DNA from: Acinetobacter qingfengensis
GTDB taxonomy: Bacteria; Pseudomonadota; Gammaproteobacteria; Pseudomonadales; Moraxellaceae
Reading direction: 5' to 3'
DNA length: 64,000 nt
NCBI RefSeq assembly: GCF_008693185.1
Contig: NZ_VXKN01000004.1
Coordinates: 62,001-126,000 of the forward strand
Part shown: positions 1 to 8,135 of the stretch, one piece after another
Numbering within the stretch: the first letter of the stretch is position 1
Layout: each line of letters begins with the position of its first letter
Notes under the pieces: model-generated
The model's database searches: none
What the model was told of the DNA's origin: nothing
Seen by the model: the letters and a program-made list of their open reading frames with translations, nothing else
Translations under genes and position numbers: made by a program

Positions 1-471
1 CAAAGCATGGTCACTGCTAAAAATATGCTGTGCTTTAACTGCTAGAACAGTCAGGTGATAGTCCGGATGAGCAACAATATCCTGTTCACGTCCGTGAATT
101 AATGCCTTGAGCATGTGATCACATACGGCACTAATTTCAGCAGATTTCATCCCTTTGTAAAATTCCAGATGAGTATACAAATCAGCAAGTTTTTCTGTAC
201 CTTGATCAACGCCCCAAGCCAAAATACTGGCAAAGCGCCATGCCCCAATTGAAGAACCAATCAGTGCTCTGCGGCGTTTTGCCTGAGGTAAAAATTGTCC
301 AAAAATTGCCTGATCCAGACCTTTTAATCCCAATCCTTTGGGGCCGCCTGCTGCACCGGGTAACATATCGATATGTTTGGCTTGCAAACCTTGCTGTTCT
401 ATCAATTGTTTGGCCAGATGTCCTGCATGAAGATGAAGTGCTGGAGATTTTTTATGTAAAATGTAGGTCAT
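1..471 (-). CDS. Patatin-like phospholipase, N-terminal part (runs off the window)
   Basis: The first 157 codons of a minus-strand gene are present; the 3' end lies before position 1. The predicted protein starts MTYILHKKSPALHLHAG. It carries GAAGGPKG near residue 34, which fits the glycine-rich oxyanion-hole loop of patatins, and GSSIG near residue 70, which fits the G-X-S-X-G nucleophile elbow. Patatin-like proteins are serine/aspartate-dyad lipid acyl hydrolases. The catalytic Asp would be in the missing part and cannot be checked. It lies downstream of ubiB on the same strand, separated by about 200 bases and a hairpin, so it is probably a separate transcript. Substrate unknown. Confidence 0.8.
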   Translation of the reverse strand, partial: MTYILHKKSPALHLHAGHLAKQLIEQQGLQAKHIDMLPGAAGGPKGLGLKGLDQAIFGQFLPQAKRRRALIGSSIGAWRFASILAWGVDQGTEKLADLYTHLEFYKGMKSAEISAVCDHMLKALIHGREQDIVAHPDYHLTVLAVKAQHIFSSDHAL

Positions 472-601
472 AGTCAGTCGTGTAATTGTTGTAGAGTAAA
501 TCTTGCGCTTATTGTAGGCAGTCGCCCTGTCGAGAACAAGGTTTTCTTATGATCTCATTGTGCGTAAATGGATGTTGTTTGCTGAATTTATCTTCAAAAT
601 T

Positions 602-625
602 GTGGATAAGTTTAACCTTATCCAC
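602..625 (-). terminator. Hairpin downstream of ubiB, probable terminator
   Basis: GTGGATAAG (602-610) and CTTATCCAC (617-625) form a perfect 9-bp stem with a 6-base loop. On the minus strand it is followed by a short AATTTTG stretch, so it is a weak intrinsic terminator for ubiB. The left arm with the base before it (601-609) reads TGTGGATAA, a perfect DnaA-box consensus, and the right arm is a near match in the opposite direction. Confidence 0.5.
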
Positions 626-677
626 TTATCATAAGATGCGCTAAATGATTTGGCTATGTTGTAAAAATTTTCAATAT

Positions 678-2303
678 CTAAACCGGTTTGCTCAGACGCC
701 AGATTGCAACCAGACCTGCCAGAATGAAAAAAATAATCGAGAAAATCAGTGGTGTAATAATACCTAAACTTAGGAAAAATAAAAATAAAGTACCAAAAAT
801 CCAATTGCGCTGTTGTTGTGCATGGTTTTGTAAACGTAGCTGCTGTATTTCTCTTAATTGTTTTTCCTGCCATGCCGACTGATTTTTTAAACCATTGATA
901 CTATCAATTAAAACGGTTGGTAAATCCTGTGCACCAAGTAGTAAGTCAGGAATTTGTTGGCCAAGCTCCTTGATATTTTTCACAGGATTCATTTGTTGTT
1001 TGACCCATTCCGTTAAAATCGGTTTAGCCAATTTCCAGATATCCAGTTCAGGATACAGATCAGTTCCCAGCCCTTCGACATGAACCAGTGTTTTGAGTAA
1101 TAGCATTAATTGTGGTGGAATTTCCAGTCGGAAACGGCGAGCAATATCCATGACTTGCAGTAGGATTCCGGCAAAGTCCAACTCATGCATAGGTTTGGAT
1201 ACCATTGGCCCCACTGTACGGCGCATTTCCCGTGCCAATGCATCCTGATCGGTTCCCGGTGGGATCCAGCCAGCCTGATGTACGATTTGGATCAACTGCA
1301 TAAAATCACTGTTCATGACGGCCAGTAACATGCGTGCCACAGTCATTTGATCCTGTCTGGATAATTCACCCATAATGGCGCAATCCAGCGCAATATAGCG
1401 TGGATTCTGTGGATTTAGTGTTTCAACAAAAACATTGCCGGGATGCATATCGGCATGAAAAAAGTTATCCCGAAAGACTTGGGTGAAGAAGATGGTGAGG
1501 CCTTTTTCTGCCAGATCAGCGCGATCCATCCCCAGACGATCAAAGGTTTCGATATCAGAAATAGGTACACCGGTAATACGTTCTGCGACCATGACATCTT
1601 TACTGTCCATATAGACTTCTGGCACATACATCATGCTGGAGCCAGTAAAGTAATGGCGCATTCGACGCGTATTGTCTGCCTCGATGGTCAGGTCCAGCTC
1701 ATTTAAAATGACGCTACGGTAATCCTGAATAATTTCTGATACATGTAACGCACGGGCAGCTTCCAGTTTTTGTTCAAGGCGATGTCCTAACCATTCCAGA
1801 ATTTCAAAATCCTTGATAATTTGGCTGCGAATGTCTGGGCGAGTGACTTTAACCACCACTTCACACCCATCATGCAAGGCAGCGGTATGGACTTGTGCAA
1901 TGGATGCTGCGGCCAGAGGTTTCTCATCAAAACGGGCGAAAAGTGTCGGTAAATCTGCTTTAAGTGATTCACTGATTCGACTTTTTAATATTTCAACATC
2001 AAAAGGTTTGACCTGATCCTGAAGTAAAATCAGTTGTTTTAATATTTCTGGTGGAATCAAATCCCGGCGGGTGGAGAGCAACTGTCCGAGTTTAATGGCC
2101 AATGGCCCCATTTCTTCAAGTGCTTCTTTGAGTTTTAGTGGATTACGTTTTTCCCGTGATGACCATGATGCCGGATGCGCTCGAATGACTTTTAAAATTG
2201 GTCTGGCTTTGACAGGAATATCCTGTGCAGGAATTAATAAATCCAGACGGTAATGGGCGGCGATACGCCATAATTCTAAAAGACGAAAAAGATGCGGCAC
2301 CAT
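678..2303 (-). CDS. ubiB: UbiB, ABC1-family atypical kinase needed for ubiquinone synthesis
   Basis: A 541-residue protein, close to the usual length of about 546. UbiB is a membrane-anchored protein-kinase-like ATPase required for coenzyme Q biosynthesis. Visible features are the family KxGQ motif (KLGQ, residues 71-74), the alanine-rich loop AAASIAQVH, the HADMHPGNVF catalytic segment and the LDCAIMG metal-binding segment. Two hydrophobic C-terminal helices end the protein and would anchor it in the inner membrane. The start is 13 bases after the ubiJ stop and is preceded by AGGATT. Gene order ubiE-ubiJ-ubiB on one strand supports a ubiquinone operon. An ABC1 paralogue occurs at 51120-52421. 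Confidence 0.95.
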   Translation of the reverse strand: MVPHLFRLLELWRIAAHYRLDLLIPAQDIPVKARPILKVIRAHPASWSSREKRNPLKLKEALEEMGPLAIKLGQLLSTRRDLIPPEILKQLILLQDQVKPFDVEILKSRISESLKADLPTLFARFDEKPLAAASIAQVHTAALHDGCEVVVKVTRPDIRSQIIKDFEILEWLGHRLEQKLEAARALHVSEIIQDYRSVILNELDLTIEADNTRRMRHYFTGSSMMYVPEVYMDSKDVMVAERITGVPISDIETFDRLGMDRADLAEKGLTIFFTQVFRDNFFHADMHPGNVFVETLNPQNPRYIALDCAIMGELSRQDQMTVARMLLAVMNSDFMQLIQIVHQAGWIPPGTDQDALAREMRRTVGPMVSKPMHELDFAGILLQVMDIARRFRLEIPPQLMLLLKTLVHVEGLGTDLYPELDIWKLAKPILTEWVKQQMNPVKNIKELGQQIPDLLLGAQDLPTVLIDSINGLKNQSAWQEKQLREIQQLRLQNHAQQQRNWIFGTLFLFFLSLGIITPLIFSIIFFILAGLVAIWRLSKPV

Positions 2304-2315
2304 AGAAATAAAATC

Positions 2316-2993
2316 CTAGTCTTGCTTTGATGTAACGATATGCTGCTGAAGTTGTTGAATTCTTGCGTCAACCCGATCAATGTCTTGGTTTAGTTGACGG
2401 GTATGTTGCTGTAAATCTTCCATTTGCCAACGTGCAGCAAATAGCTGACTGTCTTCTTTTAAACTATCAATTAACATGAATTCGGCACTCTTGGCTGCTT
2501 TCATAAATTGTTTAGGTAAATATTGTAATTTACCAATTTCATGTGCAGATGTTGCGCCAATCCATGGACTTAAATGTGCAGCCAGATCGACATCAATTTG
2601 GGAGAAAATTTGTTTTAATGAAAATAATAAATGGTAATCGCCTTGTAGTGGAATATTACCAAGCTCATCTTGTGGATTAAGCAGCAATTTTAATAATTGC
2701 ACCAGATCATCAACCTGTAAGGTCGCCTGAACTGTATTGACTACAAATTGTGGGTCAAAGGGACGTTGCTCAAAAATACTGGTTTGGGTACTGTGTCCCA
2801 GTGCAGTGGGTTCAAGGCGAATTTTATCCTGATCAAGGAAAACATCAATGGATACATTTGGCGTTTGAATAACAATACGCAGGCTTTGTCCTTGTAATTG
2901 GTTAAGTTTGATACGGGTAATTTGATCCAGATCAACGATACGATTCAGTATTGATTCTGTTGCACCAAGTGCCAGTACTGACCACATTGCCAT
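2316..2993 (-). CDS. ubiJ: UbiJ, SCP2-domain accessory factor of ubiquinone synthesis
   Basis: A 225-residue protein with an N-terminal SCP2-like lipid-binding domain (roughly residues 15-120) and a C-terminal coiled coil (about 185-225, with repeated leucine/glutamine heptads such as DARIQQLQQHI). UbiJ binds ubiquinone intermediates and helps assemble the soluble Ubi complex. The start ATGGCAATG is preceded by GGAGTTTGAT, a good ribosome site, and lies 21 bases after the ubiE stop, so the two are probably co-transcribed. Sequence of this family is weakly conserved; the assignment rests on domain layout plus its position between ubiE and ubiB. Confidence 0.9.
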   Translation of the reverse strand: MAMWSVLALGATESILNRIVDLDQITRIKLNQLQGQSLRIVIQTPNVSIDVFLDQDKIRLEPTALGHSTQTSIFEQRPFDPQFVVNTVQATLQVDDLVQLLKLLLNPQDELGNIPLQGDYHLLFSLKQIFSQIDVDLAAHLSPWIGATSAHEIGKLQYLPKQFMKAAKSAEFMLIDSLKEDSQLFAARWQMEDLQQHTRQLNQDIDRVDARIQQLQQHIVTSKQD

Positions 2994-3014
2994 ATCAAAC
3001 TCCGTCTTATTGGA

Positions 3015-3950
3015 TTAAAGTTTAAAACCACGATGTACAGCGACAATGCCACCAGTTAAATTGTGATAATCACAATTCTGGAAACCTGCATTTTGCATCA
3101 TGCTTTTCAAGGTACCTTGATCCGGATGCATACGGATGGATTCAGCAAGATAACGGTAACTTTCTGAATCATTGGCAATAATTTTGCCCATAATTGGTAA
3201 TGCGGTAAAGGAGTATAAATCGTACAATTTGGAAAATGGTTCAAATACAGGCTTTGAAAATTCCAGAATCAGTAAACGACCACCTGGTTTGAGGACACGG
3301 AACATGGATTGCAGGGCTGCATCCTTGTCAGTGACATTACGTAAACCAAAACTAATGGTAACGAGATCAAAACTGTTATCTGCAAAAGGCTCTAATGTTT
3401 CGGCATTGGCAAGTACAAAATCAACATTGCTACAGCCCGCATCCAGCAAACGATCACGTCCCACATTGAGCATCGATTCATTGATATCCGACAATACCAC
3501 GTGCCCGGTTTCACCAACTTCACGGCTGAATACTTTGGCTAAATCGCCTGTACCACCAGCAATATCCAGTACCTGTTGGCCACGGCGTACGCCAGATAAA
3601 TTAATGGCATAACGTTTCCATAAACGATGAATACCAAAAGACATTAAATCATTCATCAAGTCGTATTTACTGGCTACAGAGTGGAAAACTTCGGCAACTT
3701 TCTGGGCTTTTTCTTCAGTATTGATGGTTTTGTAGCCAAAGTGTGTAGTTTCACCTAGATTGTTGGTTTTTGCACCACGAGGTAAATTATATTTTGGAAT
3801 ACTACCTGCTGCTTCATTTGCAGTTTGGCCAAGTGTTTGTTGTTGTCCTTGTGCAATGCCTTCAGGCAATGATTCGGTTAAGAACGGACTTGTTTTTTTC
3901 TCAGTTGTGGTTGATGTCGTTGTTGTTGGGTTTTGATTGTCGTTAGACAT
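3015..3950 (-). CDS. ubiE: UbiE, C-methyltransferase of ubiquinone/menaquinone synthesis
   Basis: SAM-dependent methyltransferase acting on the demethoxy-benzoquinol intermediate. The SAM-binding motif [13 protein letters not shown] and the family signature segments [21 protein letters not shown] and [12 protein letters not shown] are present. The protein has 311 residues, about 60 more than the E. coli enzyme. The extra is a low-complexity N-terminal tail rich in Thr, Gln and Gly before the conserved core starts near residue 70. The long start is favoured because it has a strong ribosome site (AGGAG, 6-base spacer). It lies between an FFLEELY-type gene and ubiJ on the same strand. Confidence 0.96.
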   Translation of the reverse strand: MSNDNQNPTTTTSTTTEKKTSPFLTESLPEGIAQGQQQTLGQTANEAAGSIPKYNLPRGAKTNNLGETTHFGYKTINTEEKAQKVAEVFHSVASKYDLMNDLMSFGIHRLWKRYAINLSGVRRGQQVLDIAGGTGDLAKVFSREVGETGHVVLSDINESMLNVGRDRLLDAGCSNVDFVLANAETLEPFADNSFDLVTISFGLRNVTDKDAALQSMFRVLKPGGRLLILEFSKPVFEPFSKLYDLYSFTALPIMGKIIANDSESYRYLAESIRMHPDQGTLKSMMQNAGFQNCDYHNLTGGIVAVHRGFKL

Positions 3951-4069
3951 GTCGCACTCCTAAGACGGGATTTCTTGATGTGGAAAGAAGATAACATATT
4001 CATGCTCACTAGGCATGTGAAAATTTGAGTCGTAAATGAAATCATTAGTGAATGGCAAGATTGCCTTGA

Positions 4070-4777
4070 TTAAAGCTCAAATGGACGAGGATGTCCGTTA
4101 TGTACTGCCTCGATAATTTGTCGTTCTTTTTGGGTAAATCCCTGAATAAATATTTTGGCGGATTGTAAAGGTTCCATTGCCTGAAAGCCTTCGTTAATAA
4201 ACTCATAAATCGGATCAACTTTGTAGCGATAGGCCATCCCTTTGGATAACTTAAAAGCAGTCTTGACAATGCGTGAACGCAGATACAAATCCAGTTTTTC
4301 TCCCAGTGTATCCAGTAAAGCCATTTGTTGACAACGCAGAGAATATTGATCACATTGTAGATAAGCCTGACGCATAATTTCATCGTTTAATTCATAGTCG
4401 GCAGGAAAATGCTTTAATAAATATTGTGCAATATCTTCGTCCAGCCGTAATGATAAATACGCCAGTTCAATGGCGGCATCACCGGTTTTCAAAGCATTGG
4501 CAGGAATGATTTTTTCAACCAGGTGCGCATGATTGGCAATACGGCGTAGCTGAAATGCCAATTGATCAAAGTCTGATGCACCATATAGGCGATTTAAAAA
4601 ATAATGACTGATCAAGCGATGTTGCTTTGTGTTAAATAAGGCTTGATGCGTGTACTGAACACGTTGTTTTTGCCAATTCTGTACTTGTATAAAGCGTTTT
4701 GCCAAAATGGGATCTTGATGCTGAGCCATAGCATCATATGCATCTAATTGTTTTAATAAAAAAGCAAATTTTGACAT
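4070..4777 (-). CDS. FFLEELY-motif-type protein of unknown function
   Basis: A 235-residue, mostly helical, soluble-looking protein with no signal peptide or membrane segment. The segment HYFLNRLYGASDFD near residue 57 resembles the FFLEELY motif that gives this Acinetobacter/gammaproteobacterial family its name. It lies immediately upstream of ubiE on the same strand with about 120 bases between them. Function is unknown; the neighbourhood suggests, but does not show, a link with quinone or lipid metabolism. The start codon follows GAGGCACTC, a usable ribosome site. Confidence 0.75.
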   Translation of the reverse strand: MSKFAFLLKQLDAYDAMAQHQDPILAKRFIQVQNWQKQRVQYTHQALFNTKQHRLISHYFLNRLYGASDFDQLAFQLRRIANHAHLVEKIIPANALKTGDAAIELAYLSLRLDEDIAQYLLKHFPADYELNDEIMRQAYLQCDQYSLRCQQMALLDTLGEKLDLYLRSRIVKTAFKLSKGMAYRYKVDPIYEFINEGFQAMEPLQSAKIFIQGFTQKERQIIEAVHNGHPRPFEL

Positions 4778-5164
4778 GAGTGCCTCATGGTAAATAAAGT
4801 ATCAACGAAATGCCATTAGGTATCAGAAAATAAAGGGTCAATTAAAATGATCTAAGACGATTATCCCTAAAATGATCAATCAAATCATCCATGAAACATG
4901 ACGATGAAGTTCAGATTTCAATCAGACTTATTATAAGCCATAACTTTAAATATTGATCATTGCTGATTTAGAGCGTATTAAGAATTAATCACATATTAAA
5001 TTTAAGCCTCAAATACAGAATTTTTCTCATTTTTCATTGCAAAGATTAAATTTCAACACGCGCTGGTTGTCATTCACCGATTCAATAAAAAGTATTTACA
5101 AAGCATAAATATATAGCGCAGTATAACTGTAACATACAAAATAACCAGCAATACGGATGAATAC
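4778..5164. other. Intergenic region between divergent genes
   Basis: 387 bases separate the minus-strand FFLEELY-type gene from the plus-strand phosphotransferase. AT-rich, without an open frame of note. It should hold two divergent promoters, but I cannot point to one with a convincing -35/-10 pair. No repeat or terminator seen. Confidence 0.5.
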
Positions 5165-6595
5165 ATGCACAATAATGAAACCGATGATTTTGTTTTAAGA
5201 GATGAAAATCAACTTTCTGTCGATTTAATTGAGGCACAGTATCAACTCAGGGCAAATCGTGGCGGTATAGAAGGTAAAAGTCTGTTAATCCTACTTAGTG
5301 GTATTGAGCTTGCTGGTAAAGGGGAAGCAGTACAACAGCTTAGAGAATGGGTTGATCCACGATACTTGATTGTGAAGGCAGATGTACCCCATTTATTAAC
5401 TGCAGAACAACCATCATGGCAACCTTATGCAAACTTTATTCCCAAACAGGGACAAATGACTTTGCTATTCGGCAATTGGTATAGTGATGCGCTCACTACG
5501 GCATTACATATTTCAGCTCCAATTTCTGAAGCACAATTTCAAAGTTATGTAGATGGTATGCGCGCTTTTGAACAGGATTTGTGTGCCAATCATGTTCATG
5601 TAATCAAAATCTGGATTGATTTATCATGGAAAGCACTACAGAAACGTTTGGATAAACTGGATCCAAGTGAACAGAAATGGCAACAACTGCATGGATTGGA
5701 CTGGCGCAGCAAAGCACAATATGACAATTTACAAAAAATCAGACAACACTTTACCGATGACTGGATTGTGATTGACGGTGAAAACGGTACCATGCGTGAC
5801 CAGCGTTTTGCTCAACATATTTTACAGGCGTTAAAAACACCATTGGCAGAGATTATGCCAGCACCAATCACAGGTCACTGGCAAAAAGCCAAGATTCCCG
5901 AAGTATTATTAAAGGTTCCGGATGATGCACTGGATAAGACAGATTATAAGGCACAACTTCAGGAATTAACCAAAAAAGTTGCACGTGCCATGCGGAAGGA
6001 TAATCGTAATATCGTCATTGTCTTTGAAGGAATGGATGCCGCAGGTAAAGGTGGTGCCATTAAGCGTATTGTCAAAAAACTTGATCCCAGAGAATATGAA
6101 ATTCATACCATTGCCGCACCAGAACCTCATGAGTTAAGTCGCCCTTATCTCTGGCGATTCTGGACTAAAATTCCGACACATGGGGGCATTACCATATTTG
6201 ACCGTTCATGGTATGGACGTGTACTGGTGGAACGACTGGAAGGTTTTGCCAAACCACATGAATGGAAACGTGCCTATGGAGAAATTAACCGTTTTGAGCA
6301 AAATCTGACTCGGCATAATACTGTGTTGATTAAATTTTGGTTGGCGATAGATAAAGATGAACAGGAAAAACGCTTTATTGCCCGTGAAAATACTCCACAT
6401 AAACGTTTTAAAATTACCGATGAAGACTGGCGTAATCGACAGAAATGGGAGCAATATCTTCAGGCTGCTGCAGATATGTTTGCCCATACTGACACACATG
6501 CCGCACCGTGGCATATTGTTGCGACCAACGATAAATATATTGCCAGATTAACAATTTTGCAGAAAATACTCGATCAATTAAAAGCAGCACAATAA
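5165..6595 (+). CDS. pap: Polyphosphate:AMP phosphotransferase, two-domain PPK2
   Basis: Transfers phosphate from polyphosphate to AMP to give ADP. At 476 residues it has the two-domain class II PPK2 layout, like the enzyme known from Acinetobacter johnsonii. Each half has a Walker A loop: GIELAGKGEAV (about residues 46-56) and GMDAAGKGGAI (about 288-298). Only the C-terminal half keeps the Walker B/lid segment FDRSWYGR (about 345). The N-terminal half has GNWYSDA at the equivalent place, so it is probably non-catalytic, as known for this class. Start ATG follows GGATGAATAC. A strong hairpin follows the stop. No partner genes adjoin it. Confidence 0.95.
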   Translation: MHNNETDDFVLRDENQLSVDLIEAQYQLRANRGGIEGKSLLILLSGIELAGKGEAVQQLREWVDPRYLIVKADVPHLLTAEQPSWQPYANFIPKQGQMTLLFGNWYSDALTTALHISAPISEAQFQSYVDGMRAFEQDLCANHVHVIKIWIDLSWKALQKRLDKLDPSEQKWQQLHGLDWRSKAQYDNLQKIRQHFTDDWIVIDGENGTMRDQRFAQHILQALKTPLAEIMPAPITGHWQKAKIPEVLLKVPDDALDKTDYKAQLQELTKKVARAMRKDNRNIVIVFEGMDAAGKGGAIKRIVKKLDPREYEIHTIAAPEPHELSRPYLWRFWTKIPTHGGITIFDRSWYGRVLVERLEGFAKPHEWKRAYGEINRFEQNLTRHNTVLIKFWLAIDKDEQEKRFIARENTPHKRFKITDEDWRNRQKWEQYLQAAADMFAHTDTHAAPWHIVATNDKYIARLTILQKILDQLKAAQ

Positions 6596-6601
6596 TAAAT
6601 C

Positions 6602-6634
6602 AAGCGACCTGATCGATATACTTGGGTCGCTTTA
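6602..6634. terminator. Bidirectional terminator between pap and the binding-protein gene
   Basis: AAGCGACC (6602-6609) pairs with GGTCGCTT (6625-6632), followed by TTATCC. It sits between two convergent genes. The T-tract is short on both strands. Confidence 0.6.
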
Positions 6635-6710
6635 TCCATCAAAAATCAATGGAAAAATATCAATTTATCCGCTGTATTTTCATTAAATATGCATGAAACT
6701 GTTGGAAGAC

Positions 6711-7724
6711 TTATTGATTTTCAACAGGTGGATTAATACTGGATGTTGATAGAGCATCATCCTGTAATCCCCAGCGAGAAAATACCTGTTTATATTCTCC
6801 TGATGTGATGACTCCATTTAGCGAACTTTGCACTGCATTCGCAAAACCAGTGCCTTTTTTTAGCGCTACAGCCACGGTCCAGATGCCATTAAGACGTCCG
6901 ACTTGTTTGATTTTGACACCGTTTAATTGTTGCCAGCGACCAGCGACATTTGGAATGACCAGAGCATCTACACGTCCAGATTGTAAGGCTAAAGATGCTG
7001 CTGCACTATCTTCAAGATAGATAGGCTGTGCTGGTACTAAGCCTTTTTTCTTGTTATCAGCAATCCATGCCAGTAATAATTTTTCTTGATTGGTGCCAGA
7101 ACCTACAACAATTTTTAAACCAGAAATATCATCAGGTCCTGTGATAGCCTCAATTTTACTATTTTGTTTAACATAGAATGCCAAAGTATCCTTTCTATAG
7201 CTGACCAGATCATATTTTTGTAAGCGTTCTTCTCTTACAGCAATATTACTGAGTACCGCATCAAATTTACCGGAAACCAGTCCCAGAGGCCAGTTTTCCC
7301 AAGTGGTTGGGACAATTTTTAATTGTAAACCCAGACTGTCTGCAATCAATCGGGCAATGTCAATTTCTGCACCAATATAGGTTTTATTATCCGCAGCCAA
7401 AACCAGTAGTGGTGGAGCAGAAATGGATGGAACGGCAACGGTTAAATAACCTGCCTCAACCAGTTTAAAATGATCTGGGATCAGTTGAATGGCTTTAGGA
7501 TTAGGTTGTGTGTGAATCGCTGGAGTATTCTGATCCAGAATAGATTGTTCTTTTGCAAGAGAATCTGATGTTGCCGTGTCGAGAGTGGTTGAAGATTGAC
7601 TGGTTTGAATCGTAGCTTTCTGATCAGTTGTTGTTGAATTTGATTTTTCTTGATTACACCCATTTAAATTTATATCTATAACAAGTATTAACCCGACCAG
7701 TAGATTTTTTTTATTGCACCACAT
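6711..7724 (-). CDS. Periplasmic binding lipoprotein of an amino-acid (cystine-type) ABC transporter
   Basis: Family 3 solute-binding protein of 337 residues. The N-terminus has a lipoprotein signal ending in LNGC with the lipidated Cys at residue 23, then a Ser/Thr/Gln-rich linker. The core has the family pattern [27 protein letters not shown] and [10 protein letters not shown]. It is a clear paralogue of the protein at 15794-16795, with long identical stretches. No permease or ATPase adjoins it, so it probably feeds the transporter encoded at 13322-15017 as an alternative receptor. It is divergent from the TonB receptor at 8136. By family it could bind cystine or an S-substituted cysteine; the true ligand is unknown. 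Confidence 0.85.
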   Translation of the reverse strand: MWCNKKNLLVGLILVIDINLNGCNQEKSNSTTTDQKATIQTSQSSTTLDTATSDSLAKEQSILDQNTPAIHTQPNPKAIQLIPDHFKLVEAGYLTVAVPSISAPPLLVLAADNKTYIGAEIDIARLIADSLGLQLKIVPTTWENWPLGLVSGKFDAVLSNIAVREERLQKYDLVSYRKDTLAFYVKQNSKIEAITGPDDISGLKIVVGSGTNQEKLLLAWIADNKKKGLVPAQPIYLEDSAAASLALQSGRVDALVIPNVAGRWQQLNGVKIKQVGRLNGIWTVAVALKKGTGFANAVQSSLNGVITSGEYKQVFSRWGLQDDALSTSSINPPVENQ

Positions 7725-8135
7725 AGATAAATTTTCCTGATTTAATTTTTAAGATTGATTTAACTCTATACAGTATGACTAATCATGTTTTGCATTAAAT
7801 TGTATGCCATGATCTTTCTGAATACGTGTTTTCATCTTCTTAATTATTTCGTATTAAACAGATTTTTATTGTAGAAATGAAATATTAAAAAAATCTTTGA
7901 ATATTCAAAAATAGTAAATAAAAATATGATTAACTTATATTAAAAATTGCTTTATGTGCTTAAGATTTTATATTTGTATCTAAATTTATTTATAAGAATT
8001 TTTATCATAAGGAATTAATTTTTTCATATTTAATTATGTCATAAAAGTCTTATATATTCCATTTCCTCGGGGTTACCCAGTTAATTAATTTTTAAATTCA
8101 ATTTCCGTATTATAACATCACTGAGGAAGCGATTA
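7725..8135. other. AT-rich divergent promoter region
   Basis: 411 bases between the minus-strand binding protein and the plus-strand TonB receptor. Very AT-rich with no open frame worth calling. The receptor start is preceded by GAGGAAG, a good ribosome site. I see no recognisable operator; any CysB-type site could not be recognised by eye. Confidence 0.5.

Noticed and set aside
3172..3612. 146-codon plus-strand open frame opposite ubiE
   Set aside because: Lies wholly inside the strongly conserved ubiE gene on the other strand, no ribosome site or family resemblance.
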